Of a stretch of DNA of 64,000 bases, positions 25,345-33,332 are shown piece by piece. The stretch comes from a virus, in the IMG/VR virus record IMGVR_UViG_3300036937_000041, positions 1-64,000 of that record. One strand, 5' to 3'. The first letter of the stretch is position 1, and each line of letters starts with the position of its first letter. The position numbers and the translations under genes are program-made. The notes beneath the pieces are model-generated. The model was not told the DNA's origin. It worked only from the letters and a program-made list of their open reading frames with translations, and did not search any database.

Positions 25345-25601
25345 AGGCTGATGGTCACCTGCGCGCTCAGCACCTCTTTCTGATTGTTATACGGGGTGCA
25401 GAAATTGCCGTTCAGCAACGCTTCTCGAACCGAATAACACTGTTGGGGATCCTCTGGGACGTCAACCGTGACCGACAGGCTGCGCGCCCGTGGGTCTGGG
25501 GGCTCAACCGCTAGCTTGCGCGCCAGCTTTGTCAGCAGGAAATATTCATCCTGACCCTCGGCCACCATAGTCATCTCACCTTGTTCTGCTTCAATGCGCA
25601 T
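25341..25601 (-). CDS. Hypothetical protein within the terminase insert
   Basis: An 86-residue, mostly beta-rich protein (L-S-V-T-V-D-V near residue 44, V-L-S-A-Q-V-T-I-S-L at the end). It overlaps the terminase nuclease gene by 4 bases and the primase gene by 11 bases. No family is recognised. Confidence 0.5.
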   Translation of the reverse strand: MRIEAEQGEMTMVAEGQDEYFLLTKLARKLAVEPPDPRARSLSVTVDVPEDPQQCYSVREALLNGNFCTPYNNQKEVLSAQVTISL

Positions 25602-27201
25602 ACTCTGCTCCTATCAATTGATTTAACTCGGAGATCAGCGCGGCCGGGTCGCCGCCGCTGCCCTCACATTCTCTTATACTGTTAACCAGATCGTGGAGCC
25701 GACGTTGTCGCCGTTCCTCGATCAAACTTTTCATCGCCAAACTTGTATCCACACCATATCCGGCCATGTAGATCACGCTGTCCATCAGGCGCGCCTGGCC
25801 CCCGGTCAGCCCCGTGTACAGCGCCGCACTATCGGTGCCGCTTTCCCGTATTGAACGGTAGACGGCCAGTAAATCCGGATGATCGTCGAGCAACCGCTCG
25901 TCCACGGTCATCCCCTGATCGGCGTAGACCCCGGCGAGCAGGATGAGCGCCTGCGCATAATCTACGGCGGACAGACGCTCCGGCTGCCCCAGAGGACGGC
26001 CGCCCACGGCGGTCAGGCTCGCCCTGACGATCTTCAGCTGCTCGGCACACAGGTCGAGGAACAGCGACCTTCGATCGACGTTGACCATCTGCCCGGCGAG
26101 CTTCTTGACCAACAGGGTGAGCTGCGCCTTATGATCGGGTGTGGCCGCGCGCAACCGCATGTCAAACCAACTTTGGGCGCCGCGGAGCAGCCTGGTCATC
26201 TCCGGACGGCCATGCTCTCTGATCACCAGATCTGGATCCTTGTCCTCGGTCTTCACCACGTAGACGGAAATTCCTTGGTCGAACAGGGCGGCCATGCTAG
26301 AATCAACGGCGGCCACCCCCGCCGAATCAGAGTCGAGGGCGAGCACCGCCTCCGCACAGTAGCGGGCGAGCAGCTTCGCATGCTTGGGCGTGAGCGCCAC
26401 CCCACAGATGGCCACCGTATTCGTATACCCCGCTTGGTACATGCTAAGCTGATCAAAGTAGCCCTCGACAATGATCACCCCCTTACACTTAGATATTGAT
26501 CTCCATGCACGGTCTAATCCATATAGGTACGCACCTTTATCGTAAATTGGGGTATCCGGGGAGTTCATGTACTTGGGGGTCGCCCCGGGCGCCGTACCGG
26601 CAAAGCCGAGCGTTCTCCCCTGCAAGTCGATCAGTGGGAACACCCACCGGGATGCCCATCGATCAAAGTAACCACGATCGCCCTTGATCAGCAAACCGGA
26701 GAGTGCGATCAGCTCCGGAGACCAGTCGGACAACCGTCGGCGAAGCAGACCATCGTCGTAGCCCAGTCGGTACTCGGCAACTATCTCGGGGGATAGCCCC
26801 CGCCGCCCCACGAAGTAGTCCTCGGCGTCGGCCAGCCGCTCCACAAAATATTGACCAGCAAGATCGTGGACAGCCAACAGCTGGTCTGCCTGATCATCAG
26901 CTTTGTACTCAAGTTTGATCCCCAGCCTGTTCGCCAGGTAAGCGGCCGCCTGGCCAAAGGTCATCCGCTGATAGTCCATCAAAAACGTGAACACGTTGCC
27001 GCCCCGTCCGCAGCCAAAGCATTTGTATATCTGCTTGGTTCGACTGACGCTAAAGCTCGGTGCCTGCTCCGTGTGGTCTAAAAATGGGCATATTGCCTGA
27101 TATTCGGTGCTCCCCTTGGCCTTGAGCGTAACCCACTGGGATATCAGGTCAACGATGTCCGTCTGCACACGTATGTTGTCCAGCAGATTGCGTGGGATCA
27201 T
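25591..27201 (-). CDS. dnaG: DnaG-type primase
   Basis: A 536-residue primase. The start M-I-P-R-N-L-L-D-N-I-R fits the usual DnaG N-terminus and is chosen over an ATG 26 codons earlier. Zinc ligands are C38, H43, C61 and C64. The TOPRIM core has V-E-G-Y-F-D-Q near residue 240 and L-A-L-D-S-D-S-A-G near 285. The C-terminal part is divergent, as expected for a helicase-interaction domain. Its ATG follows a TATACT core by 5 bases, so a leaderless message is possible. It lies inside the gap of the split terminase. Confidence 0.9.
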   Translation of the reverse strand: MIPRNLLDNIRVQTDIVDLISQWVTLKAKGSTEYQAICPFLDHTEQAPSFSVSRTKQIYKCFGCGRGGNVFTFLMDYQRMTFGQAAAYLANRLGIKLEYKADDQADQLLAVHDLAGQYFVERLADAEDYFVGRRGLSPEIVAEYRLGYDDGLLRRRLSDWSPELIALSGLLIKGDRGYFDRWASRWVFPLIDLQGRTLGFAGTAPGATPKYMNSPDTPIYDKGAYLYGLDRAWRSISKCKGVIIVEGYFDQLSMYQAGYTNTVAICGVALTPKHAKLLARYCAEAVLALDSDSAGVAAVDSSMAALFDQGISVYVVKTEDKDPDLVIREHGRPEMTRLLRGAQSWFDMRLRAATPDHKAQLTLLVKKLAGQMVNVDRRSLFLDLCAEQLKIVRASLTAVGGRPLGQPERLSAVDYAQALILLAGVYADQGMTVDERLLDDHPDLLAVYRSIRESGTDSAALYTGLTGGQARLMDSVIYMAGYGVDTSLAMKSLIEERRQRRLHDLVNSIRECEGSGGDPAALISELNQLIGAEYAH

Positions 27202-27535
27202 AGTAGAGTATACGCCGTTCTTCCTTGACAGCCGTTTACAAAATTTCTGATGGCCCCTGTGGTTCATTCCACCCGGCAACGATCAACTTGCCGACGCTAG
27301 CGTGGGGCCATATAAGATTTGGCCGGTCTGACGCCCATAGATTAACGATGCTCACCGGGCTTCTGCTCGCACCATACTCGTCTACGATTTATCAAACCGG
27401 CCATTCTATACTTTCTCGGCGCTGCACGTCCACCGGTGGAGGCCCGCAGATGTGCACAAGCGGGTAAGCCCGGCCGTCGATCGGATGAAAGCTATTAGAC
27501 CGATCAACAGCGCGCGCCGATTCCTTATATTCCGC
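27202..27535 (-). ncRNA. Structured non-coding segment between P-rich gene and primase
   Basis: About 330 bases without a convincing gene. Two long pairings are visible. In one, an 8-base perfect stem (ATGGCCCC/GGGGCCAT) encloses two hairpins (GTGG/CCAC and CGGCAA/TTGCCG) and the palindrome ACGCTAGCGT. In the other, an 11-base stem (GGCCGGTTTGA/TCAGACCGGCC) has its one imperfect pair as G-U only in minus-strand RNA. It could be a leader RNA, a regulatory RNA or a replication origin. It does not fold as a tRNA. Confidence 0.5.
27207..27215 (-). promoter_or_regulatory. GCGTATACT variant of the promoter-like motif (leaderless)
   Basis: The core TATACT is followed by CTACT and the primase ATG. 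The 5-base spacing equals that at four other genes in this window. Confidence 0.5.
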
Positions 27536-27943
27536 TTATCGATTCTCTACCGGGGGTGCCGGAGGCTCTTCTACAGTCGCCGCGGGCTCGGTCGCCGTAG
27601 GTTCGGGCGCCGGAGGCTCTTCTACGGGCGCCGTAGGTTCAGGCGCCGGAGGCTCTTCCGGGGGCACTGTGGGCGCCTGTGGCGGTGCCGTGGGGGCAAC
27701 AGGCGGCCGCTCGACTGCCTCCGCCTTCTCGGCCTCCAGGGTGGCGAGCGCCTGCTTGGTGATCAGCTTTCCGTCGTAGACGGTCAGGTCGAGACGGCTT
27801 TCGTTAAGCACCGAACTGGGGCCGACCAGACGATCGATAGCCTGCTCGGCAAACTTGCGGATCAACGGGCTATCCGGAACATCCAGCTCGTCCTTGAGCG
27901 CCTGCGCCAGCTCGTCGCCGACGATAATCTTAATCTCTGACAT
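27536..27943 (-). CDS. Proline-rich-tailed protein in the terminase insert
   Basis: A 135-residue protein. Residues 1-80 are an ordered helical-beta domain (M-S-E-I-K-I-I-V-G-D-E-L-A-Q-A-L). The rest is a disordered tail of E-E-P-P-A-P-E-P-T repeats from three imperfect DNA repeats of about 45 bases. AAGGAGA precedes the chosen ATG, with a GCGTATACTG motif 23 bases upstream. The tail resembles flexible linkers of the SSB-like protein at 56 kb. Function unknown. Confidence 0.55.
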   Translation of the reverse strand: MSEIKIIVGDELAQALKDELDVPDSPLIRKFAEQAIDRLVGPSSVLNESRLDLTVYDGKLITKQALATLEAEKAEAVERPPVAPTAPPQAPTVPPEEPPAPEPTAPVEEPPAPEPTATEPAATVEEPPAPPVENR

Positions 27944-27966
27944 TCGGGTCTCCTTTCCTTTTGATA

Positions 27967-27976
27967 CAGTATACGC
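27967..27976 (-). promoter_or_regulatory. GCGTATACTG variant of the promoter-like motif
   Basis: This variant lies 5 bases past the stop of the terminase ATPase gene. It would drive transcription of the whole insert that separates the two terminase halves. Confidence 0.5.
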
Positions 27977-27980
27977 TATT

Positions 27981-29072
27981 TTAGAGTACATGGCTAGCAT
28001 TTGCAGAGTGATCTACTGGTTTTCCCTGGGCGTCCACTATACACCTGTTCGCCTTATCGAATAAAAATGTTTTACCGCTAAAGTGCTCGCGGGGGTGCCC
28101 GTCCCATGTACATCTACGGCGGAAGAATATTTTCCTATCAGTCCTGGACTTCTTGGCCATACGCTCAAGAAAATCATTGCCATGCCGTGTGTTGGAGAAC
28201 ATGGTGAGCAGCCCGGGGAGCCTGCCGTTAACCGACTTCCAGGCGACAAATCGAGATTTCATACGCCCGTAGATCGCGCTGTACATTACTTCCGCCGCGT
28301 CATAATCTTGGCCCATGACCGCCTTCTTTGACCCCTCTACGACCTCCAGATAGTTTGCCTCGTCAATTCCGCCGCCCATCAGATTGTAGCCTATGGCGGA
28401 CAACGCCGATCCGCTCCCGGGGAAGATCACCACATCCTTGGGAAACCGCAGCTCCGATGGATATTTTTGGCTCTCTTCAATTTTGGCAATATTACACTGG
28501 GGCGGGAAATAGGTGTTGAAAAACGGACAATCAAATGCTTTGAGCACCGAGGTAAACGTGACCTTGCGCGCCAGCTTGGCGTTGCGCGACATGCAGACAA
28601 ACGAGATACCCTGACCATCGGGGTCAAGACGATAGTACTCCATTGGCTTCGCACGGGTGAGCACCTGCATCACGTCCAGGCGGAGCAGCGATCGAAATTT
28701 GTGGGTCTTGCCCGAGCCTATGCCCTCGATGTCAATAAATGTGTCGGTGCCATACCGGTGGCGCGCATGCCACAGGTCAATAATATCCTGCCTGTGCACC
28801 GGCCACAGCCCCTGGATCTCCCGAGTTTCGTCCTCTATCTGCTCAACGTAATAGCGCCCGCCGCCATAATACGGGTCGTCCAACAGTGTCTCCAGCGGCA
28901 CCGTATCAAACTCTGCCTGATCATGTTCGTCCCACCGCGACTTAGGCTCGTAGACTATTCCACGATCACGATCGCGCTCGACCAGCCGAGTGGTCTCGTT
29001 TGCGAGCGCGCGGAACATCGGGGTATCAAGGGGATTGTACTGCGGATCGCCAGGTTCAATCATCTGCGTCAA
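27981..29072 (-). CDS. Large terminase, ATPase domain (split gene)
   Basis: A 363-residue protein matching the motor half of a large terminase. Walker A is G-I-G-S-G-K-T (residues 117-123), Walker B is M-G-G-G-I-D-E-A near residue 238, and the coupling motif is M-F-S-N-T-R-H-G-N near 290. The chain stops after F-S-G-K-T-F-L-F, where contiguous terminases continue into the nuclease domain. That domain is encoded separately at 24148-25344. The two products must work together to package DNA through the portal. Confidence 0.8.
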   Translation of the reverse strand: MTQMIEPGDPQYNPLDTPMFRALANETTRLVERDRDRGIVYEPKSRWDEHDQAEFDTVPLETLLDDPYYGGGRYYVEQIEDETREIQGLWPVHRQDIIDLWHARHRYGTDTFIDIEGIGSGKTHKFRSLLRLDVMQVLTRAKPMEYYRLDPDGQGISFVCMSRNAKLARKVTFTSVLKAFDCPFFNTYFPPQCNIAKIEESQKYPSELRFPKDVVIFPGSGSALSAIGYNLMGGGIDEANYLEVVEGSKKAVMGQDYDAAEVMYSAIYGRMKSRFVAWKSVNGRLPGLLTMFSNTRHGNDFLERMAKKSRTDRKIFFRRRCTWDGHPREHFSGKTFLFDKANRCIVDAQGKPVDHSANASHVL

Positions 29073-29259
29073 AGAATCCTTCTGCTATTGGTCGGCCTTC
29101 ACGGGCCGCCACGGCCGCCTCTTCCTTGGCCTGTTTATACAGCCCGTAGCACATGCCCAGACGTTCTTTACCGTTCGGCTTGGTCTTCTGCGCCTCGGCG
29201 CTGCCCATGCACCGACTGACAAAGTCGCCCACGCTTTCATTCTTTCTCGGCCGTGGCAT
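29056..29259 (-). CDS. Small conserved-type phage protein (M-P-x-P-x-K/R-x-x-E-S motif)
   Basis: A 67-residue protein starting M-P-R-P-R-K-N-E-S-V-G-D-F-V-S-R-C-M-G, followed by K-E-R-L-G-M-C-Y. This pattern is common in short phage proteins encoded near terminase genes. AGGAG precedes the chosen ATG. The overlap with the ATPase gene is 17 bases. Function unknown. Confidence 0.6.
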   Translation of the reverse strand: MPRPRKNESVGDFVSRCMGSAEAQKTKPNGKERLGMCYGLYKQAKEEAAVAAREGRPIAEGFFDADD

Positions 29260-29530
29260 CGTCTTCTCCTCGAATGATATCAATAGAGTCTATGGATAGT
29301 ATCTCGGTGACCACCCGTGTGCCGTTCGAGCCCATGACAGTCCGGGCGCGCCCACGAATTCCAAACTTCAAATCGGTGGACGGAATGCTCTGCGCACCCC
29401 CGTGAACCAGTTCGAACGGTGGCGCGCCGGAGCGCAGATGATCGGCCATCGTCTTCATCGCCGCGGCGGAGATTATTGTTCCATTTTTACCCGGTTGGCC
29501 CGCCTTGATCAACGTCCCTTTATGTTTCAT
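29237..29530 (-). CDS. Hypothetical protein
   Basis: A 97-residue protein with a basic start (M-K-H-K-G-T-L-I-K-A-G), a middle helix and a beta-rich end (T-R-V-V-T-E-I-L-S-I). It overlaps both neighbours. No family is recognised. Confidence 0.5.
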   Translation of the reverse strand: MKHKGTLIKAGQPGKNGTIISAAAMKTMADHLRSGAPPFELVHGGAQSIPSTDLKFGIRGRARTVMGSNGTRVVTEILSIDSIDIIRGEDDATAEKE

Positions 29531-30123
29531 CCTATGTCCTCCAACGTAAAGGTAAGCTGTACGGTGTTCTGCTCCCCGTCGATCACCCAGCCTTTCTCCA
29601 AGATGTGTTCAAACAGCTGGCGAAGTCGCCGGACATCCTGCAGCACATATCCAAAGAGATCGGCCCAGTGACCGTCGGCGAGCATGCTGGGCGCCAGACG
29701 GCCGAGCTTCGCCGGTTTACCGTGGCCGAGGGTGGCCGCGCACACCACGTCGAGGCCCAGCGATCCGTTTAAGACCGTGGATCTGCCCAGGCGTGCAAGC
29801 GCGTCATCTATCGAGGTCGCCGAGTGCTTGGCACACACTATCAGCTCAAACACATCTATGTCGGTCCACAGCGTTGTATCGGGGGTGTTCGACTGCTGAA
29901 CAATATACGAGTCAAAAGCTTTCCCGTTGTAGGAGACCACCCTGTTCCCCCGAAGATATCCCTCAAGCTGTTCCTCCTGGCCGGGCATGAAAAAGTTGTA
30001 TCGATCATGGTCATAGTTGTAGACGCAGCCGACGCCCAAGCGCATACCCGCCTTATCAACCCATCCGCCCTCAAGCTGCTCGGCCAGGTACTTCGTTTCA
30101 ATATCGTAGACTAAGAGTGACAT
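29527..30123 (-). CDS. DnaQ-like 3'-5' exonuclease (DEDDy type)
   Basis: A 198-residue RNase H-fold exonuclease. Exo I is V-Y-D-I-E-T at residues 5-10. Exo II is V-V-S-Y-N-G-K-A-F-D-S near residue 62. Exo III is Y-V-L-Q-D-V-R-R-L near residue 158, where tyrosine four residues before aspartate gives the DEDDy pattern. It could proofread for the family A polymerase, which has its own exonuclease domain, or act in DNA repair. Confidence 0.75.
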   Translation of the reverse strand: MSLLVYDIETKYLAEQLEGGWVDKAGMRLGVGCVYNYDHDRYNFFMPGQEEQLEGYLRGNRVVSYNGKAFDSYIVQQSNTPDTTLWTDIDVFELIVCAKHSATSIDDALARLGRSTVLNGSLGLDVVCAATLGHGKPAKLGRLAPSMLADGHWADLFGYVLQDVRRLRQLFEHILEKGWVIDGEQNTVQLTFTLEDIG

Positions 30124-30482
30124 TTATCGCCCTCCAAAGTCCAGCGCAGCAGGTGATCGAACTTGTAGAAAATGGGGTACTTGAGCTTCTGCGCCAGGTC
30201 ATATTCGTCGCGCGCCCCCGGAGAGTTTATCCACCCGTCGACCATGAGCATGCAGTTACATACGTTGATGATAATCAGTTTATCGAGCGCAATCCAATAA
30301 TCGTATTCCGCTGTGGGCGCATACCGATCCATATGCTGGCTGTGCGTGTGTGGACAATAGTGGTAGATACTGTGCTCCGCGCAGCTGATCGCCAACGCGC
30401 GCGCCCGCCCAACATTCTCGTCGACGGCGAGCATGGTCGGCGCCGAGTATGGTCCGGCTATGTACACAAATGGGGTTACCAT
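30111..30482 (-). CDS. Nucleoside 2-deoxyribosyltransferase-like protein (DUF4406 type)
   Basis: A 123-residue protein with Y-I-A-G-P-Y-S near residue 7, a helix with E-N-V-G-R-A-R-A-L-A near 24, Y-C-P-H-T-H near 42 and S-P-G-A-R-D-E-Y near 87. These match the DUF4406/deoxyribosyltransferase pattern (substrate loop G-P-Y and a late Ser-Glu region). It may trim or exchange nucleobases in the nucleotide pool. Confidence 0.6.
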   Translation of the reverse strand: MVTPFVYIAGPYSAPTMLAVDENVGRARALAISCAEHSIYHYCPHTHSQHMDRYAPTAEYDYWIALDKLIIINVCNCMLMVDGWINSPGARDEYDLAQKLKYPIFYKFDHLLRWTLEGDKCHS

Positions 30483-31258
30483 GACGGGAGCGCCTCTACA
30501 AAGCCGGGGTCAAGTTTATCGGTCTCGTCCTTAAACTCTTTGACGGCGCGCAGAAGATGCCGCAGGTTATTGACACCCCCGGCGGTCTCGATCACCTGTT
30601 TTATCGCGGGCAACACTGTAGATAGCTGATCAAGACTATCAACCCCGAGCTCTTTTTTCAGATTGTCGACCTCGGAGCGCCGTTGTGCGCTCTCCAAGCG
30701 CCTGACCTCGGATGACAGCATAGCTATCTCTTCGGCCATCTTAGTACCGATCTCCCGGCCGAGCAGATGATTTCGCTTGCGATCGGCCATCCACGATCTA
30801 AAGTAATCTATTTTATTCCCGTGAAATGGCCACCTGTCCGGGTCTACTTTGTTCATCAGTATATACATCAGAAAATTGGCATCGAGTGGTACGTTCCTAT
30901 TCAGCGGTTTGACCACGGTCCTGACCGTCCCCGACTCATGCACGTAGACCAGACCGACCCCGCCGCCGATGGTCTTCACCTCGTTCTGGTGGATCAACCC
31001 ATTGGGGCAGGCGAAGGCAAACACATCACAGTATTGAAGATACTGTGGCCACTTAGTATCGGACAGAAAATCCTGCCTCGATACTTTTATCTCATAGGCG
31101 GTGACCAGCGGGTTGGCCCACGATTTGGCGATGGCCACCAGGTCCATACGACACATGTTATCGTTGAACCAAGTGGGGCCGTTCTTGCACTCGGTGACAA
31201 CAAAGTCTTTTGCATGCCTGCCCTCGGCGAGGGCGCGCGCGATCTCAGCGGCTACCAT
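30476..31258 (-). CDS. MmcB-like nuclease-fold protein with helical tail
   Basis: A 260-residue protein. The first 150 residues contain F-V-V-T-E-C-K, R-M-D-L-V-A-I, Y-E-I-K-V-S-R-Q-D-F and C-D-V-F-A-F-A-C-P, the layout of MmcB-type PD-(D/E)xK-like DNA repair proteins (D ... ExK). The C-terminal 100 residues are helical and may form a coiled coil. The start is the ATG within the stop of the upstream gene, preceded by AAAGGAC. Confidence 0.6.
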   Translation of the reverse strand: MVAAEIARALAEGRHAKDFVVTECKNGPTWFNDNMCRMDLVAIAKSWANPLVTAYEIKVSRQDFLSDTKWPQYLQYCDVFAFACPNGLIHQNEVKTIGGGVGLVYVHESGTVRTVVKPLNRNVPLDANFLMYILMNKVDPDRWPFHGNKIDYFRSWMADRKRNHLLGREIGTKMAEEIAMLSSEVRRLESAQRRSEVDNLKKELGVDSLDQLSTVLPAIKQVIETAGGVNNLRHLLRAVKEFKDETDKLDPGFVEALPSW

Positions 31259-31464
31259 TGTAAGTATGGTCCTTTCTGCCACAAAGGCCATCTGATCCAG
31301 ATGCCGAACAGCAACGGAACATACTTGTATCCCCAGGGTGGCTCTATGGAAAAGGCAGGGCGTAGCCTCCCCCACCGAAGATATCCGAACACCCAGAAGA
31401 ATCGCATGGGAACTGTTATAAGATATTCAGCGTCGTTCAAGATGGACCGTCCTCTCCGGGCCAC
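31252..31464 (-). CDS. Small aromatic, possibly membrane-associated protein
   Basis: A 70-residue protein, rich in Trp, Phe and Pro, with hydrophobic stretches M-R-F-F-W-V-F-G-Y-L and Y-V-P-L-L-F-G-I-W-I. It overlaps the genes on both sides. A membrane or membrane-surface location is likely; function unknown. Confidence 0.45.
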   Translation of the reverse strand: MARRGRSILNDAEYLITVPMRFFWVFGYLRWGRLRPAFSIEPPWGYKYVPLLFGIWIRWPLWQKGPYLQW

Positions 31465-31832
31465 GATGGTCGTCGGTCAACCTCCAGGTCGAGCCCACGC
31501 TCATCCGCCTCCTCTTTGATCAGCACGTATACCGGGTTATCCTGCAGGTTGAGCATCGCCCAACTTAGATAGTGATCGTCCAGATCGCAGATCAGCGTCC
31601 CCGCGTGCTTACCGAACGAGAGCGCGACCGTCTGCGGCGATAGTCTACGCTTTTTGTACTCCTGCTCGGCGGCGGTCAACCAGTATCCGGGGTCAAAGGT
31701 AGAGCATATAAATAGGATATACTCATCGGGGACCTGCGCAATGGTCTGCCCCTTGTACTTGCCAAAAGGGAGCTCGGAAACCCCGTTCTGCCGCCGGTCC
31801 AGCTCCAGGTCATCATCTCGTGTATGTCTCAA
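31437..31832 (-). CDS. DUF3820-type protein (duplicated motif)
   Basis: A 131-residue protein with L-P-F-G-K-Y-K-G-Q-T-I-A-Q-V-P near residue 21 and a second, weaker copy L-S-F-G-K-H-A-G-T near residue 71. The F-G-K-Y-K-G-x-x-I-x-x-V-P-x-x-Y-L pattern defines DUF3820, found alone in phages and at the C-terminus of some DnaQ-type exonucleases. Two DnaQ-like domains are encoded in this window, so a link to nucleic-acid processing is possible. Confidence 0.65.
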   Translation of the reverse strand: MRHTRDDDLELDRRQNGVSELPFGKYKGQTIAQVPDEYILFICSTFDPGYWLTAAEQEYKKRRLSPQTVALSFGKHAGTLICDLDDHYLSWAMLNLQDNPVYVLIKEEADERGLDLEVDRRPSWPGEDGPS

Positions 31833-31891
31833 CGCCTACTCACTCCTATGATCAAGATAACTATGGGGATCAAGATGACCAGCACGGCCAT
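31829..31891 (-). CDS. 20-residue single-pass membrane peptide
   Basis: The frame M-A-V-L-V-I-L-I-P-I-V-I-L-I-I-G-V-S-R-R is almost purely a transmembrane helix with a basic end. Its ATG lies 20 bases after the promoter-like motif at 31908-31919 and overlaps the next gene by 4 bases. It could act as a small membrane effector. Confidence 0.4.
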   Translation of the reverse strand: MAVLVILIPIVILIIGVSRR

Positions 31892-31907
31892 CCCGATCAA
31901 TATGTAG

Positions 31908-31919
31908 TCTATTATACGC
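31908..31919 (-). promoter_or_regulatory. GCGTATAATAGA promoter-like motif
   Basis: A consensus copy whose TAA forms the stop codon of the RMF-like gene. It precedes the membrane peptide and DUF3820 genes. Confidence 0.65.
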
Positions 31920-32175
31920 AATTGTAGACAAACCTTCTCGTCTGCTCGTCGCTTATGGCCGGATATTCTTCGGCCAACCTGTATCCGGCGGCCCACAGTT
32001 CTCTGAACCTCGCCGACCATCCAGGTCCCCTGTACGGACAGTCAGAAAACGCATGGCCAGCCCGCTGGGCGACAAATCCTTGCCAGCATTTACCGGCCAT
32101 CGATCGGTTGCCCGGGGGTCTAAAGTTTAGATCGGGCCATTTCATACCGCCAACCAGATCAAAAAGGCCAAACAT
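31912..32175 (-). CDS. RMF-like domain protein
   Basis: An 87-residue protein with G-H-A-F-S-D-C-P-Y-R-G-P near residue 40 and W-A-A-G-Y-R-L-A near 60. This G-x-x-A-x-x-x-x-C-P-Y ... W-x-x-G-W/Y pattern is that of ribosome modulation factor and its many phage relatives. It may act on ribosomes or nucleic acid. The stop codon is part of a promoter-like motif. Confidence 0.6.
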   Translation of the reverse strand: MFGLFDLVGGMKWPDLNFRPPGNRSMAGKCWQGFVAQRAGHAFSDCPYRGPGWSARFRELWAAGYRLAEEYPAISDEQTRRFVYNCV

Positions 32176-32261
32176 ATCAACAGGCAGATTGTCAAAGACA
32201 GGCAGCCGATCGACTTAGTATAGCCGATGCGCATACCCCGACGATTACCCCAAAACCACAT
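32142..32261 (-). CDS. 39-residue membrane protein
   Basis: The frame starts M-W-F-W-G-N-R-R-G-M and contains one hydrophobic segment (L-T-I-C-L-L-I-C-L-A-F-L-I-W). It overlaps the start of the RMF-like gene by 34 bases. The ribosome site is weak, so the call is tentative. Confidence 0.4.
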   Translation of the reverse strand: MWFWGNRRGMRIGYTKSIGCLSLTICLLICLAFLIWLAV

Positions 32262-32266
32262 ACCCA

Positions 32267-33031
32267 CTAGCAGATGTCCCTTCTCGACGTACGCAAGTGC
32301 TTCATAACAGAACGAAGGTTTTCAACCTTGGCCTCGAACACCTTTGAGTCCTCGAAGCCCAGCTTGTGAAAACCGAGCGCGCGGACGATCACGACCATCG
32401 GATCCGCGTAAACGGCATCCCCACCATATTTGGCGAACGCAGATCCGGCAGATCCAACGGTTGAACTTCGAAGCACCTCAAACAGTCTAGATGTGGCCAG
32501 GCGTTCTCCGATCAAATGGTCATCAACGTCCCCAAACGCACGGACAGCCACGCCGTAGTAGACTACGCTGCCGATAAGCTTGTGGCAGATGATAGCGCGC
32601 AGCCGATCATCGCAGTCTTGGACGTAGGTCAGCGTAGAGCCCTCGACCATCGCCGCCTTTTTCTTGCTACGCATCTTCGTCGCGCTGTCCATCGCCTTCT
32701 TCTCAAGATATCCAGCGGCGACCAGCTTGTCGAACAAGATCGACAGGGCGCCAATACGACTGCTATCTTCGACCTCGATTATGCGCTTGTCAAAAAAGAG
32801 TAAAGTATATCTGGAAAATGGTTTAGACCCGCCCATGCCAACACCGAGCAAGACTTCCAGCGTAGCCCCGGCGGGAAGCTGTTTGCACAGCCATTTCTCT
32901 ATGTGACTCGGCCTGGCCAACAGACTGGTAATCGGTGAACTGCCAGCCAGTATGATTTCATTGTCAGGACCGTCGTCAAACCCCCAGTCCCGTAGTCGTC
33001 GGGCAAACTTCTCATCAGCACACGCGTTCAC
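32267..33031 (-). CDS. Hypothetical protein
   Basis: A 254-residue mixed helical-beta protein (M-N-A-C-A-D-E-K-F-A-R-R-L). Distinctive parts are L-L-G-V-G-M-G-G-S-K near residue 60, a basic segment K-M-R-S-K-K-K near 120 and G-S-A-G-S-A-F-A-K-Y-G-G near 195. No cysteine pairs or signal peptide are present. No family is recognised; good codon structure and a ribosome site support it as a real gene. Confidence 0.55.
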   Translation of the reverse strand: MNACADEKFARRLRDWGFDDGPDNEIILAGSSPITSLLARPSHIEKWLCKQLPAGATLEVLLGVGMGGSKPFSRYTLLFFDKRIIEVEDSSRIGALSILFDKLVAAGYLEKKAMDSATKMRSKKKAAMVEGSTLTYVQDCDDRLRAIICHKLIGSVVYYGVAVRAFGDVDDHLIGERLATSRLFEVLRSSTVGSAGSAFAKYGGDAVYADPMVVIVRALGFHKLGFEDSKVFEAKVENLRSVMKHLRTSRRDIC

Positions 33032-33062
33032 TTACAATCTCCTTCTCTAATTCGAATTTCTC

Positions 33063-33332
33063 TTAGGCCGGTTTTTTCCAATTTATTGGTACACCTAACA
33101 CTGGAATATGTTCTGGTCGTAGCCGCTCTATCAGTCCACGTTTAAAGTGCAGGCGTTTGATCTCCTTGTCTATCCTGGCGATCAACGCATGCTGTGCGCC
33201 ATCCAGGGTAGCCCACCTGTGGCTTGCCGGAAAATCGACCCCGACCTTGCGCGGTGCTTTATGTGGTGTATATCCAGATTTGACTATCCCACAATCATCG
33301 ACGTTTCTAAAATAAGGGGTATACGAGATCAT
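33063..33332 (-). CDS. Hypothetical protein
   Basis: An 89-residue protein. The N-terminal half has aromatic and basic loops; residues 45-75 form an amphipathic helix (A-L-I-A-R-I-D-K-E-I-K-R-L). It overlaps the ubiquitin-like gene by 4 bases, so the two are probably translated together. Confidence 0.5.
   Translation of the reverse strand: MISYTPYFRNVDDCGIVKSGYTPHKAPRKVGVDFPASHRWATLDGAQHALIARIDKEIKRLHFKRGLIERLRPEHIPVLGVPINWKKPA

Noticed and set aside
27310-27400. tRNA in the non-coding segment (GGCC...GGCC acceptor-like stem)
   Set aside because: The 11-base stem is too long and no T arm lies next to it.
27540-27670. CRISPR or intergenic repeat array
   Set aside because: The ~45-base imperfect repeats encode the E-E-P-P-A-P-E-P tail of a protein in frame.
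24148-29072. Group I intron or intein as the cause of the split terminase
   Set aside because: No intein blocks (N-terminal Cys/Ser, terminal His-Asn) and no homing endonuclease are visible. The insert holds full genes with their own starts. An intron cannot be fully excluded without RNA data.
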